Shown here piece after piece: positions 43,576 through 53,189 of a DNA stretch of 64,000 nt. The notes under the pieces are model-generated. The model was not told the DNA's origin. It saw only the letters and a program-made list of their open reading frames with translations, and ran no database searches. How positions within the stretch are numbered: the first letter of the stretch is position 1; every line of letters begins with the position of its first letter. The position numbers were made by a program, and so were the translations under genes. Source of the DNA: Fulvia fulva (taxonomy: Eukaryota; Ascomycota; Dothideomycetes; Mycosphaerellales; Mycosphaerellaceae); NCBI RefSeq assembly GCF_020509005.1, contig NC_063014.1, forward strand, positions 2,666,001-2,730,000. The letters run 5' to 3'.

Positions 43576-44283
43576 ATGAATAATCGAGGTTTCCTTGGGT
43601 TGAGCGGTCGTCATGGCTCTCTTCTTTCCTTCAACATGCCCAAGCTGAAACCTTCCAGCACCGAACGTCGCATTCGTCAATCCGAGAAAATCGAAGCCCT
43701 GGGCGAAATCATGGTTCGTCCCTGTCTCCACTGTCGCGAGACGAAGTCGGTCTGTCGTGTCCATGTCGGGTCTGGTCGGTGTGGTGTCTGTACAAAGGAA
43801 AATCGTCGCGACTGTAATGTCAAGGTTACAGAGGCGGAATGGTCGCGTCTGCGCCGTCAGCGCGAGGCTCTCGAGAAAAAGGTGTCGGAGCATCGTCGAA
43901 AGATGCGGGAGCTTAATGAAGCATACGAGGCTTCGCTTCGAAGGATACAGGAAGAAGAGGTCGTGCGCCGGAGGATACAGGAGGAAGAGGCCGCCGCTTG
44001 GGAGAAGAAGGCCCGTCTCCAAAGGGAGCTGGAGCTTCTAGAGCGTCGAGAGACCGAGGCGATCGCAGTGGAGGAGGCTGCCCTCATGGAGCTTCCGGAC
44101 GAAGACGTGGTCCCAGGTCCCTCGCTGTCTCTTTCCCCTCCTACTTGGTCCTTGCGTGAGGGTATTTCGGACGACTTCTGGTCTGATCCGGACTTGCTCT
44201 CCGTTCCTGAGCTTCTTGTTTCCGGGAATCTTGGCGCCACTTCTGGAACTGTCGCAGAAGCTGGTAGCAGTTCGCCAGATTAA
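43576..44283 (+). CDS. Antisense Zn(II)2Cys6-like coiled-coil protein of the retrotransposon
   Basis: 235 residues from the first ATG; the ATG at 43,636 (216 residues, A at -3) may be the real start. Cysteines 50, 53, 60, 69, 72 and 80 give C-x2-C-x6-C-x8-C-x2-C-x7-C, which fits the Zn(II)2Cys6 rule (x2, x6, x5-12, x2, x6-8) of fungal GAL4-type DNA-binding domains. Basic residues lie between them (CRETKSVC). A long charged heptad-rich stretch follows (about 87-165), likely a dimerising coiled coil with a repeated RRIQEEE unit. The C-terminus is acidic with Ser/Pro and Trp/Phe, like an activation region. It lies opposite in strand to gag-pol and its last 143 bases overlap the 3' end of pol. 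I recall similar small Cys/coiled-coil proteins in many fungal genomes, but function is unknown. A role in regulating the element is my inference. Confidence 0.7.
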   Translation: MNNRGFLGLSGRHGSLLSFNMPKLKPSSTERRIRQSEKIEALGEIMVRPCLHCRETKSVCRVHVGSGRCGVCTKENRRDCNVKVTEAEWSRLRRQREALEKKVSEHRRKMRELNEAYEASLRRIQEEEVVRRRIQEEEAAAWEKKARLQRELELLERRETEAIAVEEAALMELPDEDVVPGPSLSLSPPTWSLREGISDDFWSDPDLLSVPELLVSGNLGATSGTVAEAGSSSPD

Positions 44284-47200
44284 TTCTTGGTTCCCAGGTA
44301 TTTTCTGATTCGTCGTATCCTTTCCATTTGACAAGGTATCGCTGACCCTTCTTGTCTAGGATTTTTTCGACTTCAAATTCGTTTTCTGCTTCCGGCTCGA
44401 AATGGAAGCTCTCCTGGCAAGGTGTTTCGGCGTCCGCTGGTTCCAACTTGGAGATATGGAAGACCGGGTGGATTTTCGCATCAGGTGGTAGTCGTAGTCG
44501 GTAGTTGACTGGTCCTACGACTTTGTCGATAAAAAATGGTCCGACCTTAACGTGATCCAGTTTCTTGGTCTGTCTTCTTGTCTTCAGGTTTTTTGTGAGG
44601 AGATAGACCTTATCCCCCTCTTTTAGCAGAGGTGCCATTTTTCTCTCGTCTTGCCGTCGTTGAGACAGTCTTTGTTGTGCATCTTCGATCGCCTTGCGTG
44701 CTTCTTTGTGCACTTCCTTGAGAGTTTCCGTCGTCACGATTGCTCTCTCGGCCTGTGGGTGGGATCCAGGTGTTCCGGATAGGTTAGGGTCCTTGCCAAA
44801 GTTCGCATAAAATGGCGTCGTCGAAGTTGTCTCTGATTTGTGGTTGTTCAGTGCGATCTGCGCCATTGGCAGTAATGAAACCCAGTTGTCTTGTGCGTAG
44901 TTGATGTAGTGCCGTAGGTATTGCTCGAGTGTCTGGTTCGTTCTTTCCGTTTGCCCATCCGTCTCTGGATGGTATGCTGTTGACAACTTGTGCTTGATTC
45001 CAATCGTTCCCATGAGCGTCTTCCAGTAGTTTGATGTGAAGAGCTTGTCTCTGTCTGTAATGAATACTTCCGGGAATCCGTGATATCGGATCAATCTGTC
45101 CAGTACGAGGTATCCGAGCTGCTCTGCAGTGTATATTTCTGATGCAGGAATGAAGTGTGCATATTTTGTGAGTCTGTCGACCATGACTAGTATCATGTCA
45201 TAGGCTTGTCCTGTGACTCGATCCTTTGACCTCGGGAGTTTCGTAATGAAGTCCATCGTAACCTCGTCCCATGGTTTCGTTGGTGGTGTCCTGAACTGTA
45301 GGTGACCGTATTTCGCGTGCCGTGCAGCTTTGTTTTGTTGGCAGTGTACGCATTTCTTGATGTAGCGTAGCACCTTAAGTCTCATCTGTGGGAATGAGAA
45401 GCTGCGCTGTATTAGGTCGACTGTCTTTGAAGTTCCAGGATGTCCGTATGTTGGCTCGTCGTGATGTTGTCGTATGCATTCTTCTTCTCGATCCTTTGGT
45501 ACTTGGTACTTTCCTTGCGATATAGGGAACTGTTCTTCCTTGTCGCTTAGGATTCGTACAATGTTGTTGAACTCTCTCGTGTTGGCACTAAGACTTCCGT
45601 CGGGGTTTGTCTTAAGTATTTTGTGTTGCACTGGTTCTTTTCCTTCCATGTAATCGCTTCTTCGGCTCAGCGCATCTGCGCGGCCGTTCTCTGTTCCTGG
45701 AGTGTATTTGATTTCGAACTTGTACTGCCCAAGCAGCTCCGACCAGCGGGCTTGTCTTCGGGTAAGTTCCTTCGTCGTCGTGAAGTACGTGAGATTCTTG
45801 TGGTCTGAAAGAATCGTTAACTTCGGTGGGCCCTCGACGTACACTCTCCAATGTTGCATGGCGGCAACAATGGCTAGAAGCTCCTTGTCATGGATGTCGT
45901 AGTTCTGTTCCGCTGTGGTCATTTTCCGGGAATAATAGGCCACTGGGTGTCTTTTCCCATCGTGTGTCTGTGTTAGACATGCGCCTATTGCCATATCAGA
46001 CGCGTCGGTCTCGATGTGGACTTCCTTGCTACCATCGAATAGTCGAAGCGTTGGGGCTGAAGCGCACTGTTCCTTGAGTCTTTTGAACGCTTCGGTCTGT
46101 TCTTTTCCCCATTTCCAGTTGACGTCTTTTCTTGTAAGCATCGTCATTGGTGCTGCTGTCTTTGAATAGTCCTTAATGAATTTCCGGTTGTAGTTGGCGA
46201 GTCCAAGGAATGACTGTACATCCTTGACTGTCTTCGGTTCTGGCCATTCTCTGATTGACTGTGTCTTTGCAGGGTCGATCGTTATCCCTGTTGTACTGAT
46301 GATAAAGCCTAAAAACTTGACTTCTTTCTTGTGGAATTCGCATTTCTCGGGTGCTGTCTTGAATCCGGACTTCGTGAGTCGTTCGAACACATCTTGAACT
46401 TGCTTGGTATGTTCCTGGAGGGATCCTTTTGTGTAGACCAGTATGTCGTCCATGTAAGCAACGACGCACACGTCGAGTAGGTCTCTAAGTGTTTCGTTGA
46501 CAAGGTCCTGGCAGGATGCGGGTGCGTTGGTCAATCCCATTGGCATGACCAAGAATTCGTAGAGTCCGTATCTTGTCCTGAAAGCGGTTTTCCATTCTTC
46601 TCCTTCTGCCATTCGGATAGCATAGAAGGCGTCTCGTAGGTCAATCTTCGTGTACCAGTCTGATCCGGTTAATCTGTCTTGTGCTTCTTCGATGTTGGGT
46701 AGCGGATATCGGTTCTTGATCGTGATCTCGTTCAACTTTCGGTAGTCTTGTACGAGTCGTAGTTTCCCGTTTGCTTTTGGAACGAACATGCATGGAGTTC
46801 CTGCACTTGAGGTGGATCGTCGTATCCATCCTTTGGCTAGCTTCTCCTTCAGCCATTCTCGTAGGGTCTGTAGCTCTTTCTCAGACATTTGATATAGGGG
46901 TCCCCATGGAGGCTCTTTCCCTGGCTGAATGTTTATCTTGTGATCCCATGGTTGGTGCTTAGGTAAGGCGTCCTTGCCTCTTTCCTCTTCAAAGAGTCGC
47001 GACCACTTGCGATACTCCTTGGGAATACTCAACTCTGAGATGTTGGTATCCTTCGATGGTGCGTTACTTCCATCACTTCCAGTGACTTCGTGACCCGGCG
47101 GCCCCACGCCAGTGTCTGTCCCGGTCGAAGGTGGTTCTTCTGTCCTTCTAGTCGGCGCAAGCTGTATCCTGTTGAGCTGTTTCCTTGCCTCATCTGCCAG

Positions 47201-47668
47201 TGAACGCTGCCACTGCGCAGGCTGAATGTCGATAACGCATTCGCATTCCCTAAATGTGAGTACTCCTCTTCTCCAGTCGATTACTGGGTTGTGCTTTCTC
47301 AACCAAGGCATACCTAGTACGATGTCATGACTGGCCATATCAGTAACATCCAAGGTAATCTCCTCGTGGTGCCGTTGGATAGCAAGTGGTAGCGGTATCG
47401 TCTCGCGCTCCACGCTGGGTAAGGATGATCCGTCTACCGCGATCAATTCATAACCCTCTTTCTTCTTACAGGTAGCGATCCTGTTTCTTGTAACAAATGA
47501 TTCGGAGGCAAAATTCCCGCTCGCTCCGGAATCTATCATGGCATCTGTCTTGTGCCCGTTGACGATAATCTTGGTTCGAAACACTGTTGTCGTTGGTGAT
47601 GCTTGAGCCTTTTCTGTGTTGCATAACTCCCTTCGGTCGCTCATTCCTGGGGAGTTGATCCTTTTCCC
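44141..47668 (-). CDS. Pol of the intact chromovirus (protease, RT, RNase H, integrase, chromodomain)
   Basis: About 1175 codons after the frameshift at 47,668-47,662; the frame itself is open from 47,743 and has no ATG of its own in the overlap. Domains by position on the minus strand: retropepsin IDSGAS (about 47,530); reverse transcriptase with AYMDDILVYTKG (YMDD at 46,456-46,445); RNase H (ETDASDMAIG near 46,010); integrase zinc region with CVHCQQNK (about 45,330), first Asp in MDFITKL (about 45,250), HPETDGQTE (about 44,950-44,980); GPF motif KVGPF (about 44,535); chromodomain FEVEKILDKKG...YLVKWKGY...NTWEP (about 44,245-44,385). All catalytic residues are present. Chromodomains of this class steer integration to marked chromatin, which fits its place inside RIP-mutated heterochromatin-like DNA. 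Confidence 0.95.
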   Translation of the reverse strand, partial: GKRINSPGMSDRRELCNTEKAQASPTTTVFRTKIIVNGHKTDAMIDSGASGNFASESFVTRNRIATCKKKEGYELIAVDGSSLPSVERETIPLPLAIQRHHEEITLDVTDMASHDIVLGMPWLRKHNPVIDWRRGVLTFRECECVIDIQPAQWQRSLADEARKQLNRIQLAPTRRTEEPPSTGTDTGVGPPGHEVTGSDGSNAPSKDTNISELSIPKEYRKWSRLFEEERGKDALPKHQPWDHKINIQPGKEPPWGPLYQMSEKELQTLREWLKEKLAKGWIRRSTSSAGTPCMFVPKANGKLRLVQDYRKLNEITIKNRYPLPNIEEAQDRLTGSDWYTKIDLRDAFYAIRMAEGEEWKTAFRTRYGLYEFLVMPMGLTNAPASCQDLVNETLRDLLDVCVVAYMDDILVYTKGSLQEHTKQVQDVFERLTKSGFKTAPEKCEFHKKEVKFLGFIISTTGITIDPAKTQSIREWPEPKTVKDVQSFLGLANYNRKFIKDYSKTAAPMTMLTRKDVNWKWGKEQTEAFKRLKEQCASAPTLRLFDGSKEVHIETDASDMAIGACLTQTHDGKRHPVAYYSRKMTTAEQNYDIHDKELLAIVAAMQHWRVYVEGPPKLTILSDHKNLTYFTTTKELTRRQARWSELLGQYKFEIKYTPGTENGRADALSRRSDYMEGKEPVQHKILKTNPDGSLSANTREFNNIVRILSDKEEQFPISQGKYQVPKDREEECIRQHHDEPTYGHPGTSKTVDLIQRSFSFPQMRLKVLRYIKKCVHCQQNKAARHAKYGHLQFRTPPTKPWDEVTMDFITKLPRSKDRVTGQAYDMILVMVDRLTKYAHFIPASEIYTAEQLGYLVLDRLIRYHGFPEVFITDRDKLFTSNYWKTLMGTIGIKHKLSTAYHPETDGQTERTNQTLEQYLRHYINYAQDNWVSLLPMAQIALNNHKSETTSTTPFYANFGKDPNLSGTPGSHPQAERAIVTTETLKEVHKEARKAIEDAQQRLSQRRQDERKMAPLLKEGDKVYLLTKNLKTRRQTKKLDHVKVGPFFIDKVVGPVNYRLRLPPDAKIHPVFHISKLEPADAETPCQESFHFEPEAENEFEVEKILDKKGQRYLVKWKGYDESENTWEPRINLANCYQLLRQFQKWRQDSRKQEAQERRASPDQTRSRPKYPHARTK

Positions 47669-49641
47669 TGTTCGTATGTGGAACGTCGTGCTTCGTGTCT
47701 CGAGGCCTCCGCTTGAACCTGGCGCGAGCCTTTCTGTGTCCACATCTGTACTCGATGACGTTCCTGGATCTTCTGCGTTTCTGAGTAGAGTGCGCGTGCG
47801 TGCTGCACCATGTTGCGCAATTCGTTTGATACGAATGTTCCTGACGGTGTGAGGTATCCGGTACCTATCATTCTACTTCCTATCGGCGGTCGCTCTGTGA
47901 CAGCAGTTGCTAGGTTTTCGGTCGTTTCCATGAGTGGGTATCCCCAGGCCATGCCTCGTAGGGTGTCGAGTGTCTTGTCAAACTCAATGGAGTGTAGCAT
48001 TCGTCGTCCGCCTATCCTCGGTAGGAATTCTTCATGCCTTCGTTGCAGGTGAATTATCATGTCGTAGAGCTTCTTCGGTGCGTCTACGGTGAAGGTCATT
48101 TGTTCGTTGTCGTCGTCAGTGTCGCTCTCTTCTCCTTCGGAGGAATCTTCTTCGCTTGATTCTTCCGGATCCTGGTCTTCCTCGATGGTATCCAGCCCGG
48201 TGGTTTCTTGACTTTCTTCCTGTGGTTCCGGTGACCACGATCCGTTCCATCCTGGGTCCTGATTTTCTTTGTCGCTTCCATCGTCGTCGAAGCAGGATTC
48301 GTCGATGTCCACTTCTTGGAGCGTGGCGTCTTGCCTATGTGTTGCTCCCAGGGTTCCTCGCGGTTGCTGAGGCCAATACCCTGCTCCTGATTTCGCGGAG
48401 TAGTGAACCTGACACGAGTCTTGGTAACAGAATCGCCAATGAAGGCTTCCGTGACCATTTCGAGATTCGGACTCGATTTCGTAGTCGACTCTTCGTGCCA
48501 TCATGTTGAACTGTCGTGGCTGGTTCTGCAGCTCGAATGGAATGACCACCATTTGCTGCCCATGGCATCCTCCTCGTCCTTGTGAGGGGTCCAGGAGAGG
48601 CTCCGTGCTTCCATTGCTAGCTCTCTCCTCCACTCTCCGAGTATAGTCGATGTCTCCCAGAGACTCAACACTGCTCTCAGATTTACTAGTTCGTCGTTGC
48701 ATCATGTTGAACTGTTCGCGGCGCACCATATTCTTACCGCGGCAGTCCCTTGCTATGTGGCCAGGTTTGCCGCATCCATAGCAAGTTCGTGTTTCTCTTG
48801 AACTCGGGGGTCTTCTGTTCCCCTTGCTGTTCCTGATCTTGCGACCTTTCTCGGTAACGTCGAGCTCCATTGGCTGTGGTCCGTAGTACGGCTTGTCCTT
48901 GGGTTTGTTGTAGTTGTCGTTGAAACCTCTGTTACGGTTGTCGTAGCCTGGCGTGTATCCGGCCTTTCCAGATACCTTGGAGTCGTATCGTCGTTCCATA
49001 GCTCTCTCGTAGAGCTTGTCGTCAAGATCGATCGTGACTTGGACTAGGTCGCCTAAGCCATCGATCTTCCGACCGTCCCTCATCAACTCGTCTTTGACAT
49101 GCTCCTTCAGTCCTCTTCGATACATGACTTGAAGTGCTTCGTCGTCCCAATCGGTGAGTTGCGCGTATTCCTGGAACTTGGCAGCATATTCGGCTGTGGA
49201 AGTCTTCTGAGTCAAGTGCTGAATAACACGAACGGCAGTGGCAATCTCGTTCGAGACACCAAAGACGCTCTTCATAGCATGCTTGAGATGGTTGTAAGAC
49301 TTGAAGACTCCGTCAGCATTGTCTTCTCCGTTGCTATCCAGGTATTTCCTAAGGAATGGTTTGACCCAATGCTGTGCTCGTCCTCTCAAGAAGGTGGTGG
49401 CAAAGATAGGCTTGAGGTTCTCAGTCATGGAGTTGAACAAGAAGTACATATCCATCTGAGAGACCCAAGTGTCGAACTTGTCTCGGTCGCCATAGAAGAA
49501 CTCTGGCTTGCCAACCTTGAGGGATTCGTTGCCTGTATGAGTAGCCAAGGCATTGATAGCATCGTTCGCGGTCTGAGGTCGTCGGGCTCTGCTTGCTTCA
49601 CTGGGGGCGGGTGTTCCCCGGTCACTCTGTCGATCTCCCAT
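47641..49641 (-). CDS. Gag of the intact chromovirus
   Basis: 666 residues from ATG at 49,641, only 19 bases inside the 5' LTR. The first half holds the capsid-like retrotransposon Gag domain (KPEFFYGDRDKFDTWVSQMD near residue 40, then a helical region). A CCHC knuckle CYGCGKPGHIARDC lies at about 48,741-48,783. The C-terminal third is long and very acidic (DDDGSDKENQDP, EESSEEDSSEGEESDTDDD). It forms particles that package the RNA. Its end carries the slippery heptamer GGGAAAA that switches ribosomes into pol. Gag is longer than many Ty3 Gags because of the acidic extension. Confidence 0.93.
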   Translation of the reverse strand: MGDRQSDRGTPAPSEASRARRPQTANDAINALATHTGNESLKVGKPEFFYGDRDKFDTWVSQMDMYFLFNSMTENLKPIFATTFLRGRAQHWVKPFLRKYLDSNGEDNADGVFKSYNHLKHAMKSVFGVSNEIATAVRVIQHLTQKTSTAEYAAKFQEYAQLTDWDDEALQVMYRRGLKEHVKDELMRDGRKIDGLGDLVQVTIDLDDKLYERAMERRYDSKVSGKAGYTPGYDNRNRGFNDNYNKPKDKPYYGPQPMELDVTEKGRKIRNSKGNRRPPSSRETRTCYGCGKPGHIARDCRGKNMVRREQFNMMQRRTSKSESSVESLGDIDYTRRVEERASNGSTEPLLDPSQGRGGCHGQQMVVIPFELQNQPRQFNMMARRVDYEIESESRNGHGSLHWRFCYQDSCQVHYSAKSGAGYWPQQPRGTLGATHRQDATLQEVDIDESCFDDDGSDKENQDPGWNGSWSPEPQEESQETTGLDTIEEDQDPEESSEEDSSEGEESDTDDDNEQMTFTVDAPKKLYDMIIHLQRRHEEFLPRIGGRRMLHSIEFDKTLDTLRGMAWGYPLMETTENLATAVTERPPIGSRMIGTGYLTPSGTFVSNELRNMVQHARALYSETQKIQERHRVQMWTQKGSRQVQAEASRHEARRSTYEQGKGSTPQE
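47662..47668 (-). promoter_or_regulatory. -1 programmed frameshift site GGGAAAA
   Basis: On the minus strand gag reads CAG GGA AAA GGA; the heptamer G-GGA-AAA matches the X-XXY-YYZ rule in exactly the right phase. A one-base slip gives GGG AAA AGG ATC, continuing into pol (TGKRINSPG). It lies 21 nt upstream of the gag stop, within the 103-nt gag/pol overlap. Confidence 0.85.
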
Positions 49642-49660
49642 CGTTGAGGGCGTTCAAAGC
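49642..49660 (-). other. Leader and candidate self-priming site of the intact chromovirus
   Basis: Only 19 nt separate the 5' LTR from the gag ATG, and they contain no TGG for pairing with a tRNA 3' end. The minus strand reads GCTTTGAACGCCCTC; TTGAACGCC is complementary to GGCGTTCAA, the predicted RNA 5' end inside the LTR (49,858). This is the arrangement used by self-priming Tf1/sushi-type chromoviruses. Confidence 0.45.
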
Positions 49661-50087
49661 TGTTAGGTTTGGTATAACCTAATGATATCACAAGATCAGA
49701 AGACCAAGCTCAATCGGGTTTTGTCTCGTGGCCGATGGAAGGTGAGGGAGAGTGATGAAGCAGTAGCTGTCTCGTCTTGTAAAGACCAAGCAGCAGTGAG
49801 GCAGAGGTTGGGTTGTGGTGTATTCCAAACAGTGATATTGAACAGTGAGTTGAACGCCTCGAACCATAAGGGTACGATGCGTTCCTAAATACAAAGGAAA
49901 TTCCATTCCTTTCCTGTGCCTACCGTGCCTATCGTGCCTACTGTGCCTAAGTCCGTAGGCACTCCAGGCACTCCAGGCACTCCAGGCACTCTGCAGCGGC
50001 TGTGCCCGCCTAGCTGTGGGCCGCGCCTGTCATTAGTGCGGGCTATTGATTGGCTGACGCTCCTTCGGTCGTGTCCGATCCGTAACA
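49661..50087 (-). repeat. 5' LTR of the intact chromovirus (427 bp)
   Basis: Appears identical to 43,115-43,541. Followed by the right copy of CTATA (50,088-50,092). Confidence 0.93.
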
Positions 50088-52707
50088 CTATATTATATTA
50101 TTACGGGTAACAATATATAAGGGTATATAGCTAGCTATTGTTTATCTAGTGCGTATACCGATATCTTAAGCTCCTTACTATAGTCTATTACCGTCTCTTA
50201 CATTCCGTGTCTCTCAATCTTATACTCTTTCTGTCCTAGGAAGTTCGGGTAACCGCTATCTACTACGCTTAGGTAGCGGTCGTACTATTTCCCTACTACG
50301 GATCGGCGGCTAGGGAACTAAGGTTCGCGTTCGGATTCGGCGTAGTATTACGTAGACGCGGTAGGCGATAGTCGCTATTGTACCTATATATTAGGTATTT
50401 AGGGTTAGTCGATACGTAAGAACCTATACGGTAGCGGTAGTACTTACCCTACTTCTTAAGGTCTTCGCGCTACTTACGGTTAAGCGTAGGTAGGTTCTAT
50501 AGATGTGTCGGTAGATCCTCCTTCTTCTTAGTACTAGCGTACTATAGTAGGCGCTATACTAAGGTACCTACTATACCGGTAGCGGTACTAGTAACTACGT
50601 TACCGTTATTCTAGTCGTTCTAGCCGCTATTACCGTCCGAGTTACTATTACTACGGGGGCGCTCCTTCTACGGGTATAGTTGATCTGTCTCGTAGAAGCT
50701 CTCGTCTAGTACGGTGTACTCCTCGATAACGTCTTATATACTATCTAGGGCGGTCGACTTCGCGGTCGCCGAAGGTCTTAATAAAGTACTTACGGTTTAG
50801 TCGTTTACGGAACAGTATAAGCTCGGTCTTATCGGTCTATAATATCTAGGCGCGTAACTTCGAGTAGCGGGTATAGAAGGCTATAAAGGTTTCGCCTTGT
50901 TCTTACTTATAGGTAGTAATGTTAACTATAGCCTTAGTTCCTTTATTACGTATACTATATTAGCGTATTATCTAATCTAATAACTATTCTCTAGTCTTAA
51001 ACTCGTTAAAGGACTACTGTCTAGGTATAGGGATCCTCGGCTTAATGCTTCGCTAAGGATCACCTTACGTCTACCTATATACGAAGCGTAGACTATCTAC
51101 CTTAGTACGGAAGGTTACTATAGTTAGCTTTAGGAGAATACTACTATACTAGCTGTCGAAATTAGGGTCATTATCGTTCTTAAAGTGCTTAGGGTTAGGC
51201 ACACCCTTACCGATCTCTATGCCGCGAGTAAGGGTGCGGTTAATAGTAAAGAGACGTTCTAGAAGGTTAACTAGTAGTGTCTAGGTACGGGTATTACGTA
51301 TTCTCGAGTCACGACTATTATTAGGTCCTAGTTACGGACGGTCGTTATTACGTCCTCGGCTATTATTACTACGGTTATAGTCGTCTCTATCGTTATTACT
51401 ACTACCGCCACCGCTACCTCTACTAGTAGCTTCGCGATACCTACGTAATAGCTACTCGAGTAAGGTCTCGCGTAGGCGGGAACGAGAGGGTCGGCGGCCT
51501 AAGCGGCCCCTACCTCCGTTCTATATAGTGTCTCCTACCTCAAGCCGAGCCTTTAGGTTATCGACTTCTTATTATAGGGCCTAGTTCTTCACCTTAGTAT
51601 CTTATGCCTTCTTCTTCTCCTTCTCGTAGATCTCGCTAAACTGCTTATATAGGTTATTAGCTTCCTTATATTTCTTCTCTAGCTCTTATAACTTAGCTAG
51701 GTCGTAATCCTTCTTACTCTTAAGATCTGCTACTATTTTCTATATAACAAGCTCTTCACTTCGTAGCATCTTGTAGATACGGTCGTATTCGGTATATAGC
51801 GTAGTATACTAGGTGTTCTAGAGGTCGTTAGCTCGCTCTATTATATCGAGTTGTCTACTCTTAGTAATCGCCGTGTTGACTACTTATAGCACGAAGTCGT
51901 AGGTAGTCTTCGGGTGTTAGGATATAAGGGTCGTGAGGTCGTCTAGGGTCACATTCTAGTATTCGGATACGAGAATGTGTTCTAACTCGTCGAGTAACAG
52001 ATATACCTCGTCTAGGTCGCCGCCTAGGTTCTCTTCGAGCTTGAACTCGAACAGTTCTATAAAGTCAATCTTACTACCTTCTTCTCGCTCGAAGGCCTTC
52101 TAGTAAGCTTTATTAATCTCTTATTATAGCGCGATACCGGTGTCTACTATAACCCGCCGGTTATCGTCCTATGTCTAACTCTAAGGGAAAGAGGAGAGGT
52201 CGGGGAAAAGAGATGTACGCTACTTGCTTTTGCCCTTAGGCTTAGGTAGCGGTAGTATGCCGCCGTTCGCTATTTATAAAGTTATTTTATCTAGGTTCGG
52301 GGGAGGCGTAACGATGCCTATATCCTAACTATCTACGAGCGCGCGACTACCTACTAATAATGTCGCTACGTTACGTTCTCTAGGCATCTACGCGCTATAC
52401 GCCTTACCGTGTTCTATATTCTAATACGACTCTACGCGTTCTCGAGTTCTACGGTTCTATCTATTCCTATTATTACGCGTCCCTTACCTAGATCCGCGAT
52501 CTAGGTAGGGTAGTAGAACAAACTATAAGGGCGCGCGTATTATAGGGTCCGAACGAGATAGTTATTGTTCTACGAAGCTACGAAAGAGGAGCGCGAGGCG
52601 CGGCGAAGTTATAAAGCAAAGCTAAGCCGCGCTAACCCGATACGGAAGGTCCGCGGTTCAGCCGGGCTAACGTAGCTATAGTAGGGGGTCGCGGGCTACC
52701 CGTGACA
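50088..52707 (-). mobile_element. Dead chromovirus G2, segment 2 (minus strand): gag and 5' LTR
   Basis: The reverse complement of G1 segment 1. The LTR starts TGTCACGGGTAGCCC at 52,707 reading leftward. Gag is broken by RIP-type stops; the coiled-coil-rich region lies near 51,540-51,800. The far LTR end is not fixed. Confidence 0.8.
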
Positions 52708-53122
52708 TCCGGCTACCTAATTAGCTTTCGTTAAAAGATATAGTAGTTCCTATAGCTCTATAAGAGTAGCTTAACGCTACTACGACCGCTATATCTAATA
52801 AGAGCGTAGAGAACTCTATATATATTTCCCGGTCTCCGGACCGGCTAATCGATTACGTAACTTAAGTAGACCTAAATAGGTCTACTTATAATAATATATA
52901 GTAGTAAGATATATATACTACTAACTACTACGATACCCTATAGTAGTAGATAATAGATACCTTTACTATAGAAGACCGTAAGGAGATTATAGGTAATATA
53001 GACCCTAATCGCGCGCTATATCTATTTATATTTATACTACTAGGCGACGCGTTAATAAATAACGCGTCTATACTACTCTTCCCCCTAAAGCTAGAGCTCT
53101 ATATACTACTAGAGGAGTCTAA
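52708..53122 (+). mobile_element. Dead Copia fragment (left of LINE B2)
   Basis: RIP-mutated. Its right end reads ILLEESNYIVI and continues across the LINE insertion into ENRKRLRTAYF at 60,404, so it belongs to the Copia remnant there. The left part is not recognisable. Confidence 0.5.
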
Positions 53123-53137
53123 CTATATAGTTATAGA
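53123..53137 (+). repeat. Target-site duplication of LINE B2, left copy
   Basis: CTATATAGTTATAGA, repeated at 60,389-60,403. Confidence 0.75.
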
Positions 53138-53189
53138 ATATATCTAGGGGAAAGGATACGACTACTTATATAGAGTAATACTTAAAATA

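Larger units (their letters stand above)
43115..50087 (-). mobile_element. Intact Ty3/Gypsy chromovirus with an extra antisense gene
   Basis: 6.97 kb, two apparently identical 427-bp LTRs, 5-bp target duplication CTATA. On the minus strand: gag, then pol by -1 frameshift, ending in a chromodomain. On the plus strand, between pol and the 3' LTR, an additional protein gene. No RIP texture although it lies inside RIP-mutated G2, so it is recent. Confidence 0.95.

Noticed and set aside
49623..49643. TGGGAGATCGACAG as a tRNA primer site of the chromovirus
   Set aside because: It overlaps the gag start codon and lies 17 nt from the LTR edge, whereas tRNA primer sites normally abut the LTR.
45612..49647. 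Several plus-strand frames antisense to gag and pol (for example 182 codons at 49,099-49,647)
   Set aside because: They mirror coding constraint of gag-pol, lack domain signatures and, unlike the antisense zinc-cluster gene, lie wholly within conserved protein domains.
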